Assembly (NCBI GenBank): GCA_002717305.1
Contig: PBDH01000007.1
Span: 1 to 25,496 of the forward strand
Origin: Gammaproteobacteria bacterium
GTDB taxonomy: Bacteria > Pseudomonadota > Gammaproteobacteria > Pseudomonadales > Litorivicinaceae
Length of the DNA stretch: 25,496 bases
Reading direction: 5' to 3'
The translations under genes and the position numbers were made by a program. Within the stretch, counting starts at the first letter, position 1. Each line of letters starts with the position of its first letter. Below, piece by piece: positions 1 through 7,716 of this stretch. The notes below the pieces were generated by a model, which was not told where the DNA came from, did not search any database, and saw only the letters and a program-made list of their open reading frames with translations.

Positions 1-2
1 CT

Positions 3-581
3 TTTTTGGGCTCCTTTAGTGCCTTGGCCGATAGCGATACCAAAGCAGCTGTTGAGCCATTAAAAATTGCGCGGGATACGTTTTATACGGATGTGTCCAA
101 GTACAATAAGGGACAACTATCAGAAGAGGAACTGGTTACGCGGATCTCAGAACAATTTGCTCCTTTAATGAATGATCGGATTATTGCACTTCGAGTGATG
201 GGTCGATTCGCGCGTCAAGCGACAGATGCCGAAAGAGATCGTTTTACTGACCGCTTGGAGATGAGTCTCGTGGACGCGTATGCGCGCGGTCTAGCAGCTT
301 ATGGAGGCGAACAGCTGGTCTTACCGGATGAGGGTGTGATTTTAAAGCCAGGGCGCGCGATAGTTAGTGCTCGGCTAGAAGCACCGGGGCGAGAGCCACT
401 GCCGATTCAGTTTGCAATGGGCTTCGCGGAGACGAGCGGTTGGATGGTTGAAAATGTGGTGATCTCGGGCATTAATTTAGGTCTCACATTGAGAAATCAG
501 TTTGCAGACTTAGTCAAATCTTCGGGAAGTGTTTCTGGTGCAATCGATTCCTGGACGTTCGAATCCGTGAGTGCAAACTAG
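3..581 (+). CDS. mlaC: MlaC, periplasmic phospholipid-binding protein (5' partial)
   Basis: This is the periplasmic carrier of the Mla pathway. It shuttles phospholipid between the outer-membrane MlaA complex and the inner-membrane MlaFEDB transporter. The frame is open from the window edge. The first visible residues (FLGSFSALA, then DSDTK) look like the end of a signal peptide with an Ala-x-Ala type cleavage site, so the start codon and most of the signal peptide lie upstream. A TTG at position 6 is in frame but is probably not the start. The roughly 185-residue mature part has the pattern of the MlaC/Ttg2D family (KARDTFYTDVSKYNKG region, FAPLMNDRIIALRVMG, and a late FAMGF...WMVENVVISGINLG segment). 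MlaB follows after 2 bases, as in the mlaFEDCB operon, so mlaD should lie just upstream. Identification rests on family pattern plus neighbours. Confidence 0.88.
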   Translation, partial: FLGSFSALADSDTKAAVEPLKIARDTFYTDVSKYNKGQLSEEELVTRISEQFAPLMNDRIIALRVMGRFARQATDAERDRFTDRLEMSLVDAYARGLAAYGGEQLVLPDEGVILKPGRAIVSARLEAPGREPLPIQFAMGFAETSGWMVENVVISGINLGLTLRNQFADLVKSSGSVSGAIDSWTFESVSAN

Positions 582-583
582 TT

Positions 584-859
584 GTGTTTGCTGTTGACTC
601 TCAGAGTTACCATAAATCGTGGACAGATCTTAAATCGATGGGTATGTCCGCTATTGATCGAGGTGAGTCTACTATTGACGTGAGTGCTTGGACGCAAGCA
701 TCGAGTGCCCATTTAGCTGTATTAGTTTTCTGGTGGCAATCGGCGCGTAAGTCCGGTCATAAATTAACATTGACCGGATTGAATCCTACTTTCAAGACAC
801 TCGCCGAGCTAGGCGGCGTAACCTGCATTGAAACAGGGGAATTTGATGCTAGCCGCTGA
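584..859 (+). CDS. mlaB: MlaB, STAS-domain subunit of the Mla phospholipid transporter
   Basis: A 91-residue single-domain protein with the STAS fold pattern. A variable beta strand is followed by the SSAHLAVLVFWWQSARKSGHKL helix-strand segment and then a TGLNPTFKTLAELGGV helix. In this family MlaB is a cytoplasmic subunit that binds the ATPase MlaF and is needed for transporter activity. The start is GTG, 2 bases after the mlaC stop, which implies translational coupling. Its 3' end overlaps ibaG by 14 bases. STAS proteins of this size are hard to tell apart by sequence alone, so the assignment depends largely on its place between mlaC and ibaG. Confidence 0.85.
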   Translation: MFAVDSQSYHKSWTDLKSMGMSAIDRGESTIDVSAWTQASSAHLAVLVFWWQSARKSGHKLTLTGLNPTFKTLAELGGVTCIETGEFDASR

Positions 860-1097
860 AGTCACCGCATTACTGGAATCAAAAAATACGGGCTGGATAT
901 TTTCGGTGCAGGGCGAGGGTCGTAACTTCCAGATTGAAGTGGTAAGTCAGGATTTTGAATCTGTGACTCGGGTTAAGCGTCAACAATCTGTTCTTCGGTT
1001 GATCGCTGATGAGATCGCCTCAGGAACCCTCCACGCGATCACAGTAATAGCGCTAACGCCTGACGAAAAACGTACGCGCAAGGAACTGGGCTTCTAA
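846..1097 (+). CDS. ibaG: IbaG, BolA-family protein
   Basis: An 83-residue BolA-family protein. The family binds monothiol glutaredoxins through shared Fe-S clusters. IbaG (formerly YrbA) is the member next to murA and has been linked to acid stress and envelope homeostasis. The BolA core is visible: FQIEVVSQDFESVTRVKRQQSV, then a helix, then LHAITVIALTPDE with the conserved His at residue 63, ending in LGF like E. coli IbaG (LNGF). An in-frame TTG at 828 would give a longer protein. I chose ATG at 846 because AGGGGA lies just upstream (835-840) at good spacing and the resulting length matches the family. It overlaps mlaB by 14 bases and precedes murA by 3 bases. Confidence 0.9.
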   Translation: MLAAEVTALLESKNTGWIFSVQGEGRNFQIEVVSQDFESVTRVKRQQSVLRLIADEIASGTLHAITVIALTPDEKRTRKELGF

Positions 1098-1100
1098 ATC

Positions 1101-2363
1101 ATGGATCGATTCCTAATTCGTGGTGGGCACATGCTTAGTGGTGAAGTCAGAGTAAGCGGAGCGAAAAACGCGGCTTTACCAATTCTGGCCGCTGCGCTTA
1201 TGGTTCCTGGAAAAGTGCGGTTCGAGAATTTACCGTATCTAAATGATGTCACAACCATGCTCCAATTGCTGGGTCGGATGGGCGTTGAAGTCTTGTTAGA
1301 CGATACCGGTTCCGTGGAGCTGGATGCATCATCTTTGAATTCAGTCATCGCTCCCTATGATCTTGTAAGAACAATGAGGGCCAGCATTGTCGTTTTGGGA
1401 CCACTGCTTGCAAGGGCTCATGAAGCTGAGGTGTCCTTACCCGGTGGTTGTGCGATTGGAGCACGACCAGTGAATTTGCACGTCAAAGCAATGGAGCGAC
1501 TTGGTGTTGAATTTGAGGTAACCGATGGCTACATCAAAGGACGCGCGCCTAGCGGTTTGATAGGTGGAAAGGTGCTGTTCGAAAAGATAACCGTGACAGG
1601 TACAGAAAACGTATTAATGGCAGCTGTGCTTGCGAAGGGTGAGTCAATAATTGAAAACGCGGCACGGGAGCCGGAGGTCACAAATCTGGCGGATTGCCTT
1701 GTGGCGTTGGGTGCAAAGATAGACGGTATCGGCACAGATACACTTCGAATCAAAGGGGTGGACGCTCTACGTAGTGGTTGCCATCGGATCATACCCGATC
1801 GAATTGAGGCGGGTACATTTTTAGTTGCGGCAGCGGCAACCGCCGGTTCATGCACGCTGACCGAGGTTGAACCTAGGCACATGGATGCGACATTATTGAA
1901 GCTCGAAGAGGCGGGGGCTCGCATAGAGCGAAGTGAGACGACTATTTCCCTCGATATGAGAGGGAAACGCGCCAAGGCGGTAGACATTACTACCGCCGAA
2001 TATCCGGGTTTTGCGACTGATATGCAGGCGCAGTTCGTGGCACTAAACACGGCTGCTACGGGATCGGGCCGCGTGACTGAGACAATTTTTGAAAATCGTA
2101 TGATGCACATCCCTGAGATGCGACGTATGGGTGCAGAAATCGATCTTTACGGAGCGACTGCTAGCACGGTTGGCGTAAATCGGCTCAAGGGCGCTCCAGT
2201 GATGAGTACTGATTTAAGAGCATCGGCATCACTTGTTATTGCCGGTCTGGTTGCTGAGGGACAAACTATAGTCGATCGTGTTTATCACATTGATCGTGGT
2301 TACGAGAGAATTGAAGAAAAATTGCGTCGTCTCGGCGCAGATATTGAGAGAGTGCGATTATGA
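1101..2363 (+). CDS. murA: UDP-N-acetylglucosamine 1-carboxyvinyltransferase MurA
   Basis: Catalyses the first committed step of peptidoglycan synthesis in the cytoplasm: transfer of enolpyruvate from phosphoenolpyruvate to UDP-GlcNAc. It has 420 residues, against 419 in E. coli. Visible marks are SGAKNAALPIL, with the substrate-binding Lys-Asn at residues 22-23, and the loop LPGGCAIGARPVNLH, with the catalytic cysteine at residue 117 (Cys115 in E. coli). This is the cysteine that fosfomycin alkylates, so a Cys rather than an Asp at this position predicts normal fosfomycin-sensitive chemistry. IENAAREPEV, PDRIEAGTFLVAAA and the C-terminal HIDRGYERIEEKL are all typical. It sits between ibaG and hisG and shares an ATGA overlap with hisG. 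Confidence 0.98.
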   Translation: MDRFLIRGGHMLSGEVRVSGAKNAALPILAAALMVPGKVRFENLPYLNDVTTMLQLLGRMGVEVLLDDTGSVELDASSLNSVIAPYDLVRTMRASIVVLGPLLARAHEAEVSLPGGCAIGARPVNLHVKAMERLGVEFEVTDGYIKGRAPSGLIGGKVLFEKITVTGTENVLMAAVLAKGESIIENAAREPEVTNLADCLVALGAKIDGIGTDTLRIKGVDALRSGCHRIIPDRIEAGTFLVAAAATAGSCTLTEVEPRHMDATLLKLEEAGARIERSETTISLDMRGKRAKAVDITTAEYPGFATDMQAQFVALNTAATGSGRVTETIFENRMMHIPEMRRMGAEIDLYGATASTVGVNRLKGAPVMSTDLRASASLVIAGLVAEGQTIVDRVYHIDRGYERIEEKLRRLGADIERVRL

Positions 2364-3007
2364 CTCAGTCCCTCATCTTTGCCCTCGCGAGGGGCCGTTT
2401 ACTAGACGAGACCTCGTCACTACTGACAGAGCTAGGTATCGAACCAATTGAGTCATTGACGGGCAGCCGTAGGTTGATGTTCGACACGAGGCATCCGGGA
2501 GTCAAGCTTCTAGTGTTACGTGCGACCGATGTTCCGCCTTATGTAGAGCGCGGTGGCGCGCATTTGGGGATTGCTGGCAAGGATGTTCTGTTGGAGTATG
2601 GTTCTGATATGCTGTGTGAACCGGTTGATTTACAGCTGTCTAGGTGTCGACTAATGACGGCGATGAAGAAGGGTATTGAACTGCCGGCGAAGGGTCGGAT
2701 CCGCGTCGCAACGAAGTATGTAAATATTGCGCGTCGGCATTTTGCGTCGCAGGGGCGCCAGATAGATCCGATTAAACTCTATGGTGCGATGGAGTTGGCT
2801 CCCCTCGTTGGTCTGGCTGATGTTATTGTCGACGTCGTAGATACCGGTAACACTCTGGAAGCTAACGGTCTCGAGCCACGCGATTTGATCATTCACTCGA
2901 GTGCTAGATTAATAGTATCTCGGGTAGCGATGAAGACTCGCCACCAGCATATATTTCCAATGATTGAAAAATTGAATAAATGGACTAAGAGCCAACATGC
3001 AAGTTAA
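2360..3007 (+). CDS. hisG: ATP phosphoribosyltransferase, short form (HisG_S)
   Basis: Condenses ATP with PRPP, the first step of histidine synthesis. At 215 residues this is the short form, which lacks the C-terminal allosteric domain found in the roughly 300-residue E. coli enzyme. Short-form HisG is known to need the HisRS-like regulatory subunit HisZ for activity and feedback control. No hisZ is present in this window. The PRPP-binding segment DVVDTGNTLEANG is at residues 158-170, and the N-terminal ALARGRLLDET motif is clear. The ATG overlaps the murA stop (ATGA), so translation is probably coupled to murA. The 3' end overlaps hisD by 11 bases. Confidence 0.96.
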   Translation: MTQSLIFALARGRLLDETSSLLTELGIEPIESLTGSRRLMFDTRHPGVKLLVLRATDVPPYVERGGAHLGIAGKDVLLEYGSDMLCEPVDLQLSRCRLMTAMKKGIELPAKGRIRVATKYVNIARRHFASQGRQIDPIKLYGAMELAPLVGLADVIVDVVDTGNTLEANGLEPRDLIIHSSARLIVSRVAMKTRHQHIFPMIEKLNKWTKSQHAS

Positions 3008-4304
3008 ACCAACTTTGCTTAAAACCACTGATGCTAATTTTGAGGTGCGGCTGGCTGAATTGACGGCTTGGGAATCCGTGAGTAACGTCTCTCGCCAGAC
3101 ACGTGTCGCTGAGATCCTTGAGGCCGTGCGTCTTGAGGGTGACGAAGCACTTCTTCGTTTGACACGAGAGCTTGATGAAAATTTTGTCGATAGTGCGTCA
3201 GAACTCGTTTTAGATGCACCGGCTTTAGAGGATGCCTTTCGAGAGTTATCTGACTCGTTGAAAGTAGCTTTGAGCACAGCACGCGATCGCATCTGGGCGT
3301 TCCACGAGGCGCAAAAAGAAGTTAGTTGGCGTCTACCTGAAAAGGACGATGGAATTTTACTTGGACAAGAGGTTCGACCAATGAGTCGAGTTGGTCTCTA
3401 TGTGCCAGGTGGTAAAGCGACCTATCCATCTTCTGTACTCATGAATTCAATCCCAGCTAAGGTTGCCGGTGTTCCTCTAATACAAATGGTCGTGCCTGCT
3501 CCGAAAGGTCAATTAAATCCAATCGTATTGGCAGCGGCTCATCTTGCGAAAGTTGATCGCGTTATAACTATTGGTGGTGCTCAGGCTGTGGCGGCTCTTG
3601 CCTATGGAACTGATACTGTTTTACCTGTCGATAAGATTGTCGGGCCGGGAAATTCTTGGGTAGCGAGTGCTAAGAAACAGGTCTTCGGCAAGGTGGGTAT
3701 AGACATGATTGCAGGTCCCTCTGAAATATTAGTCTACGTGGAGCCACCAATGGATCCAGATTGGATCGCGATGGATCTATTTAGTCAAGCCGAACACGAC
3801 GAAGATGCGCAGCCAATATTGGTGCACTGTGGTCAATCGTTCGCTGATAAGGTCCGTGAATCAATGAACCGGTTGCTTCCAACACTTGAGCGAGCCTCGA
3901 TTATTGCGCAATCAATCAATAATCGATGTATCTTTATCGAGGCACTCAATCGTGCAGATGCAATAGTTGCCATTAATCGAATTGCACCCGAGCACCTCGA
4001 GTTATGCGTCGATGATCCTGAGACTATGCTTCCGGCAATTGAGAACGCCGGCGCTATTTTTATGGGGCGTTTTACACCAGAATCGTTGGGAGATTACTGT
4101 GCGGGTCCGAATCATGTCTTACCGACATCTGGGACTGCGCGCTTCGCGTCACCATTGGGTGTCTATGATTTTATCAAGCGGTCCTCGGTCATTTATTGCT
4201 CAAAAGAAGGTTCAAAAACGATTGCAGGTGTGGCCTCAACGCTTGCGCGATCAGAGGGGCTAACTGCGCACGCCCGTTCTGCTGAGTACCGTCGTGACGC
4301 GTGA
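2997..4304 (+). CDS. hisD: Histidinol dehydrogenase HisD
   Basis: Carries out the last two oxidations of histidine synthesis (histidinol to histidinal to histidine) with NAD and a catalytic zinc. It has 435 residues, against 434 in E. coli. Family signatures are YVPGGKATYPSSVLMN near residue 135, then IGGAQAVAALAYGT, then VDKIVGPGN. Zinc ligands are expected at Gln264 and His267 (SQAEHDEDAQ), at an Asp in the SLGDY segment, and at the His in the C-terminal TAHARSAEYR. The general-base Glu-His pair is in IAPEHLELC. It overlaps hisG and hisC by 11 bases on each side. The hisG-hisD-hisC set after murA is a partial histidine cluster. The other his genes must lie elsewhere. Confidence 0.98.
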   Translation: MQVKPTLLKTTDANFEVRLAELTAWESVSNVSRQTRVAEILEAVRLEGDEALLRLTRELDENFVDSASELVLDAPALEDAFRELSDSLKVALSTARDRIWAFHEAQKEVSWRLPEKDDGILLGQEVRPMSRVGLYVPGGKATYPSSVLMNSIPAKVAGVPLIQMVVPAPKGQLNPIVLAAAHLAKVDRVITIGGAQAVAALAYGTDTVLPVDKIVGPGNSWVASAKKQVFGKVGIDMIAGPSEILVYVEPPMDPDWIAMDLFSQAEHDEDAQPILVHCGQSFADKVRESMNRLLPTLERASIIAQSINNRCIFIEALNRADAIVAINRIAPEHLELCVDDPETMLPAIENAGAIFMGRFTPESLGDYCAGPNHVLPTSGTARFASPLGVYDFIKRSSVIYCSKEGSKTIAGVASTLARSEGLTAHARSAEYRRDA

Positions 4305-5385
4305 GGAACTGATCCAGCTATTGATCCCTGAACGCGTGCGACAAAGCGCTACTTATCGTGTCCAAGATGCGACAGGCATGATCAAATTGGATGCGATGGA
4401 GAATCCTTTTGTGTGGCCCTCCTGTTTACGGGCGCAATATGCGGAGCGGTTAGCTAAATGTAGTTTAAACCGTTATCCAGATCCTTATGCTAGTGCCGTA
4501 AGGGCCCCATTGAGGCAGTGGATGAAGATCCCTGAACCGTTAGAGATTCTGTTTGGAAACGGTTCAGACGAAATCATAGCGCTCTTAATTTCTAGTTTGA
4601 TTAGTTCTGGGCGGAGCGTGTGTGCTCCTGATCCAAGTTTTGTAATGTTTAAAGTGCTTGCTGATCAATATTCGGTAACTTTCCAGGCTCTCCCCCTTGA
4701 CTCATCGTTTGATATCGATCTCGACGGTTGGCTTGCCTGCCTGCGTAAAACTGATCCTGCACTGATATTTGTTCCACAGCCAAATAACCCAACTGGTAAT
4801 CTGTTCTCGCGTGAGCGATTGGCAAAGATTGTCGAATCGACTCATGCTCTTGTTGTTATTGATGAAGCCTATACAGCGTTCACAGATGCGGATTTCTTAG
4901 ATTGGTCGATTACATATCCGAACGTCTTGGTGATGAGAACGCTATCGAAAGTCGGCCTCGCTGGAAGTCGGTTCGGTATGCTGGTCGGTCATCCAGCATG
5001 GATATCTGAATTCGACAAATTGCGCTTGCCATATAACATCAATACGCTCTCGCAGGCCGCAGTTCAGTTCGCACTTGAGCACGCCTCGATCCTTGAAGAA
5101 CAGAGTCTTCTTGTCCGAAACGAACGAGCGAAATTAACCCACGAATTGGCGCAGCGTGGATTCGATGTATGGCCCTCTGAAGCAAATTTTGTTGTAGTAA
5201 AGTGTGGGATTGATCAGGCACGACCTATATTCGAGTCCCTGAAATTACGACAAATTCTCATAAAATGCTTAGATGGATCTCATCCACGGTTGAAGGATAC
5301 GTTGCGCATTACAGTTGGTTCGTCTGAAGAGATAGGCACACTGTTAACAACAATTGATCAATTAGTAGCCGAACTAGGCCTCTGA
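4294..5385 (+). CDS. hisC: Histidinol-phosphate aminotransferase HisC
   Basis: PLP-dependent transaminase that converts imidazole acetol phosphate and glutamate to histidinol phosphate. It has 363 residues. The fold type I aminotransferase signatures are visible: FGNGSDEII (phosphate-cup region), PQPNNPTGN, VVIDEAYTAF with the Asp that contacts the pyridine nitrogen, and RTLSKVGLAGSRFG with the Schiff-base Lys at residue 219. The start is GTG at 4294, inside the last codons of hisD. I see no better start downstream, because the segment from LIQLLIPERVRQ onward is conserved in the family. The 3' end overlaps the convergent degS gene by 28 bases. Confidence 0.96.
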   Translation: MTREELIQLLIPERVRQSATYRVQDATGMIKLDAMENPFVWPSCLRAQYAERLAKCSLNRYPDPYASAVRAPLRQWMKIPEPLEILFGNGSDEIIALLISSLISSGRSVCAPDPSFVMFKVLADQYSVTFQALPLDSSFDIDLDGWLACLRKTDPALIFVPQPNNPTGNLFSRERLAKIVESTHALVVIDEAYTAFTDADFLDWSITYPNVLVMRTLSKVGLAGSRFGMLVGHPAWISEFDKLRLPYNINTLSQAAVQFALEHASILEEQSLLVRNERAKLTHELAQRGFDVWPSEANFVVVKCGIDQARPIFESLKLRQILIKCLDGSHPRLKDTLRITVGSSEEIGTLLTTIDQLVAELGL

Positions 5386-6509
5386 TCAACACGGATCGTT
5401 CGGTCTACTGACCGACCGTCCCGTAGCAAGCTGACGGATATCCTCGTACCAGGCTCCAAATCAGCGACCTGATTCATGGCGGCACGACCGTCGGTGACTT
5501 TTCGACCGTTCATGTGTGTCAAGATATCTCCCGGGAAAATATTCGCCTCTGCTGCTGGTCCTTTGCGATAAACACCAGAAATTAATACACCAGCTTTTTT
5601 ATTGACTCCGAAGGAGCGTGCCAACTCATCGGTTAGCGGTTGCGTTTCAACGCCAATCCAGCCACGAACCACCTGCCCGTGGTCGATAAGCTCTCGCATG
5701 ATAGCAGTGGCGATAGGGGCTGGAATCGCAAATCCGATGCCGTTGGATCCGCCACTCCGCGTAAAAATGGCTGTATTGATACCAATCAATTCACCGCGCA
5801 TATTAATTAGTGCCCCCCCAGAATTACCTGGATTAATGGCGGCATCAGTTTGGATGAAGTTTTCATAATTTGTAACGCCTACCTGATCGCGTCCCTTAGC
5901 ACTCAAAATACCCATGGTCACGGTCTGACCCACGCCGAAAGGGTTGCCGATCGCAAACACAAGGTCTCCCACTCGACCCGGCGATGTGGTTAGGATGAGT
6001 TTAGGCAGATTACCCATTTTAATTTTCAGAACGGCAATATCTGTATCGGGATCAGTTCCCACCACCAACGCTTTTGAGACACGACCATCTTTCAATTCAA
6101 CTACAATGTCGTCGGCGCCAGCGATGACGTGATGATTAGTAAGAATGTAACCGTTGCTAGATACTATAACGCCAGATCCAAGGCTAGCTTCCAATCGTTT
6201 ACGATGCGGCTCACTTGGGAGATTAAAAAAATTCCTAAAAATGGGGTCTCTCGCTAGGGGGTGGGCTCGTGTTTCAACAATAGTTGTCGTGTAAATATTC
6301 ACCACTGCGGGTGCGGCTCGCTCTACTGCGCTAGCATAACTGAGTGGTCCTTCGATAGGGATTTGGCTGGTGATAGAATTCGAATCAATAATATTCAGCT
6401 CGACGCCGCGTGTTCGGCCCGTGAGTTCTGGAAATTCGCGTATGACGAGAAGCGCGACCAAAATACCAGTGATGACTGGCCAGAGAATTCGTGTAATTTG
6501 TTGTAGCAT
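5358..6509 (-). CDS. degS: DegS/AlgW-type periplasmic serine endoprotease, membrane-anchored
   Basis: An HtrA-family site-1 protease. In E. coli DegS and Pseudomonas AlgW, misfolded porins activate it through the PDZ domain, and it then cuts the anti-sigma factor RseA/MucA to release sigma-E/AlgU. It has 383 residues. A single N-terminal membrane segment spans about residues 8-24 (ILWPVITGILVALLVI) with no signal-peptidase site, as expected for the anchored type. The protease domain spans about 55-285, with catalytic His127 (TNHHVIA), Asp157 (DPDTDIAVLK) and Ser230 (NPGNSGGAL). One PDZ domain follows, about 286-375. One PDZ plus an anchor separates it from DegP/DegQ. The gene is divergent from the NIF3 gene (25 bases between starts) and overlaps the hisC 3' end. 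In Pseudomonas the same position holds algW. Confidence 0.94.
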   Translation of the reverse strand: MLQQITRILWPVITGILVALLVIREFPELTGRTRGVELNIIDSNSITSQIPIEGPLSYASAVERAAPAVVNIYTTTIVETRAHPLARDPIFRNFFNLPSEPHRKRLEASLGSGVIVSSNGYILTNHHVIAGADDIVVELKDGRVSKALVVGTDPDTDIAVLKIKMGNLPKLILTTSPGRVGDLVFAIGNPFGVGQTVTMGILSAKGRDQVGVTNYENFIQTDAAINPGNSGGALINMRGELIGINTAIFTRSGGSNGIGFAIPAPIATAIMRELIDHGQVVRGWIGVETQPLTDELARSFGVNKKAGVLISGVYRKGPAAEANIFPGDILTHMNGRKVTDGRAAMNQVADLEPGTRISVSLLRDGRSVDRTIRVDQRPSSATN

Positions 6510-6534
6510 AGACGTTCCTAGATAGAGAACTTAT

Positions 6535-7293
6535 ATGACTAGTTTACACACACTGCTCCAAAGGCTCGATGATTGGATGCAACCCAGCTTGTTTAGAGAC
6601 TACACCCCAAACGGTCTGCAAGTTGAAGGACGTGATTCAGTTGCTAGATTGGCGCTAGGCGTGACGGCCTCAGCAGATGTGATCGATCAGTCAGTCGCGT
6701 GGGGAGCGGATGCCCTGTTAGTTCATCATGGGTATTTTTGGAAGCGCGAATCACCAGCCTTAACCGGCATCAAAGGTCAGCGGGTTAGGAAATTGATTCA
6801 AAATCAAATTTCACTACTAGCCTATCATTTGCCACTAGATTGCCATTCAGAGTTCGGAAACAATAAAACGTTGCTCGATCAACTAGGCCTTCATGGCGGA
6901 AAGCCTGTTGAAGGCGAAAACGGGCTTATGTGGTCAATATTTTTGGATTCGGATCAAACACTTGACTCCCTCGCAAAACGTGTGGCCGAAAAGTTGGGCA
7001 GAGACCCTCTGGTGATTGAATCTTCGAGAGCAAATAAAAGTATCAATCACTTAGTAGTATGCACTGGTGGTGCGCAGGATTATTTAAATAAGGCGTACAT
7101 GTATGGTGCTGATGTTTATTTGTCTGGAGAAATATCAGAGCGTACAACCCACGAAGCGCGCGAACTAGGTGTGCACTACATTGCCGCGGGCCATCATGCA
7201 ACCGAACTATATGGTGTTCAGGCGCTTGGCGAGAAGATAAGCCGCGAGCTTGATTTGGAAGTGTGTTTTTTCGACGACCACAACCCCGCCTGA
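6535..7293 (+). CDS. NIF3-family dinuclear metal-binding protein (YbgI-like)
   Basis: A member of the NIF3/YbgI family, often labelled GTP cyclohydrolase 1 type 2. It forms hexameric rings with a two-metal centre, and its cellular role is not settled. It has 252 residues, the size of the bacterial short form. The metal-ligand motifs are present: LLVHHGYFWK (His64-His65), YHLPLDCHSEFGNN (His98, Asp102 and His104 region), and near the C-terminus SGEISERTTHEA and AAGHHATELYG. The gene is divergent from degS. Its TGA abuts the TCA (reverse stop) of zapG, so the two genes meet tail to tail with no spacer. Family identity is firm. The enzymatic name used in databases should not be taken as proven. 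Confidence 0.93.
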   Translation: MTSLHTLLQRLDDWMQPSLFRDYTPNGLQVEGRDSVARLALGVTASADVIDQSVAWGADALLVHHGYFWKRESPALTGIKGQRVRKLIQNQISLLAYHLPLDCHSEFGNNKTLLDQLGLHGGKPVEGENGLMWSIFLDSDQTLDSLAKRVAEKLGRDPLVIESSRANKSINHLVVCTGGAQDYLNKAYMYGADVYLSGEISERTTHEARELGVHYIAAGHHATELYGVQALGEKISRELDLEVCFFDDHNPA

Positions 7294-7635
7294 TCAAAGG
7301 AGCTGACCGCGAGAATCCGCATAATCACGAGGAGGTTTTAGCGGATCTGTTTCACGCACATTTTCTTTACTTTCTAGATTAGGTTTCCCACGGAGGTCAG
7401 CAGCGAGCGTTGCGTGATGATCAGCTAGCTCGATAAGCGCTTGCTGAGTTTTGGAAAGGTGTTGCTCGATATCATCCAACAGTCCTTGATGTCTGGCTTC
7501 AGCAAGTGTTTTTTCTCTTTCCACATCCGGGGGTGCCACAGCGATTGTTTTCGGCCGTCTCAATAACCAGCCGACAAAACTGCCTGCAATAAAAGTCAAA
7601 ATGAGCGAACCCAGCGTTAGTGCATTTAATTCCAC
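7294..7635 (-). CDS. zapG: ZapG (YhcB, DUF1043), inner-membrane division/envelope protein
   Basis: A 113-residue protein with one N-terminal membrane helix (about residues 7-25, LGSLILTFIAGSFVGWLL) followed by a predicted coiled coil (REKTLAEARHQGLLDDIEQHLSK...). It ends in the conserved PPRDYADSRGQLL, which corresponds to the PRDYSEGASGLL tail of E. coli YhcB. ZapG is reported to link cell division, cell elongation and envelope synthesis. The start is GTG. AAGGAG sits 8 bases upstream on the minus strand, and the only other nearby candidate ATG is out of frame. It is divergent from the hydrolase gene, with 81 bases between starts, and convergent with the NIF3-family gene with no spacer. Confidence 0.88.
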   Translation of the reverse strand: MELNALTLGSLILTFIAGSFVGWLLRRPKTIAVAPPDVEREKTLAEARHQGLLDDIEQHLSKTQQALIELADHHATLAADLRGKPNLESKENVRETDPLKPPRDYADSRGQLL

Positions 7636-7679
7636 GATGTATTCTCCTTTTCATTTAGTGTACGGAGTTTGAGTTGTTT

Positions 7680-7705
7680 GGGCGAGCAGTTAGACTGCCC
7701 TTTTA
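7680..7705 (+). other. Hairpin with T-run in the 5' leader of the hydrolase-zapE unit
   Basis: GGG and CAGT (7680-7690, interrupted by CGAG) can pair with ACTG and CCC (7694-7700) across a TAG loop, and TTTTA follows directly. The shape resembles a weak intrinsic terminator or attenuator. It lies just before the ribosome-binding site AAGGAG of the hydrolase gene, in the divergent interval with zapG. The bulge weakens the stem. Seen in sequence only; function is not established. Confidence 0.3.
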
Positions 7706-7716
7706 CAAGGAGCTCT

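Noticed and set aside
6..8. TTG as the mlaC start codon.
   Set aside because: The frame is open to the window edge and the residues here look like the end of a signal peptide, so the true start lies upstream.
1529..2110. Open frame of 193 codons on the minus strand.
   Set aside because: It is antisense to the middle of murA, which matches its family along its whole length.
7669..7716. Sixteen extra N-terminal codons on the hydrolase from a TTG start.
   Set aside because: The ribosome-binding site AAGGAG fits ATG 7717, and the extra residues are not typical of the family and overlap the leader hairpin.
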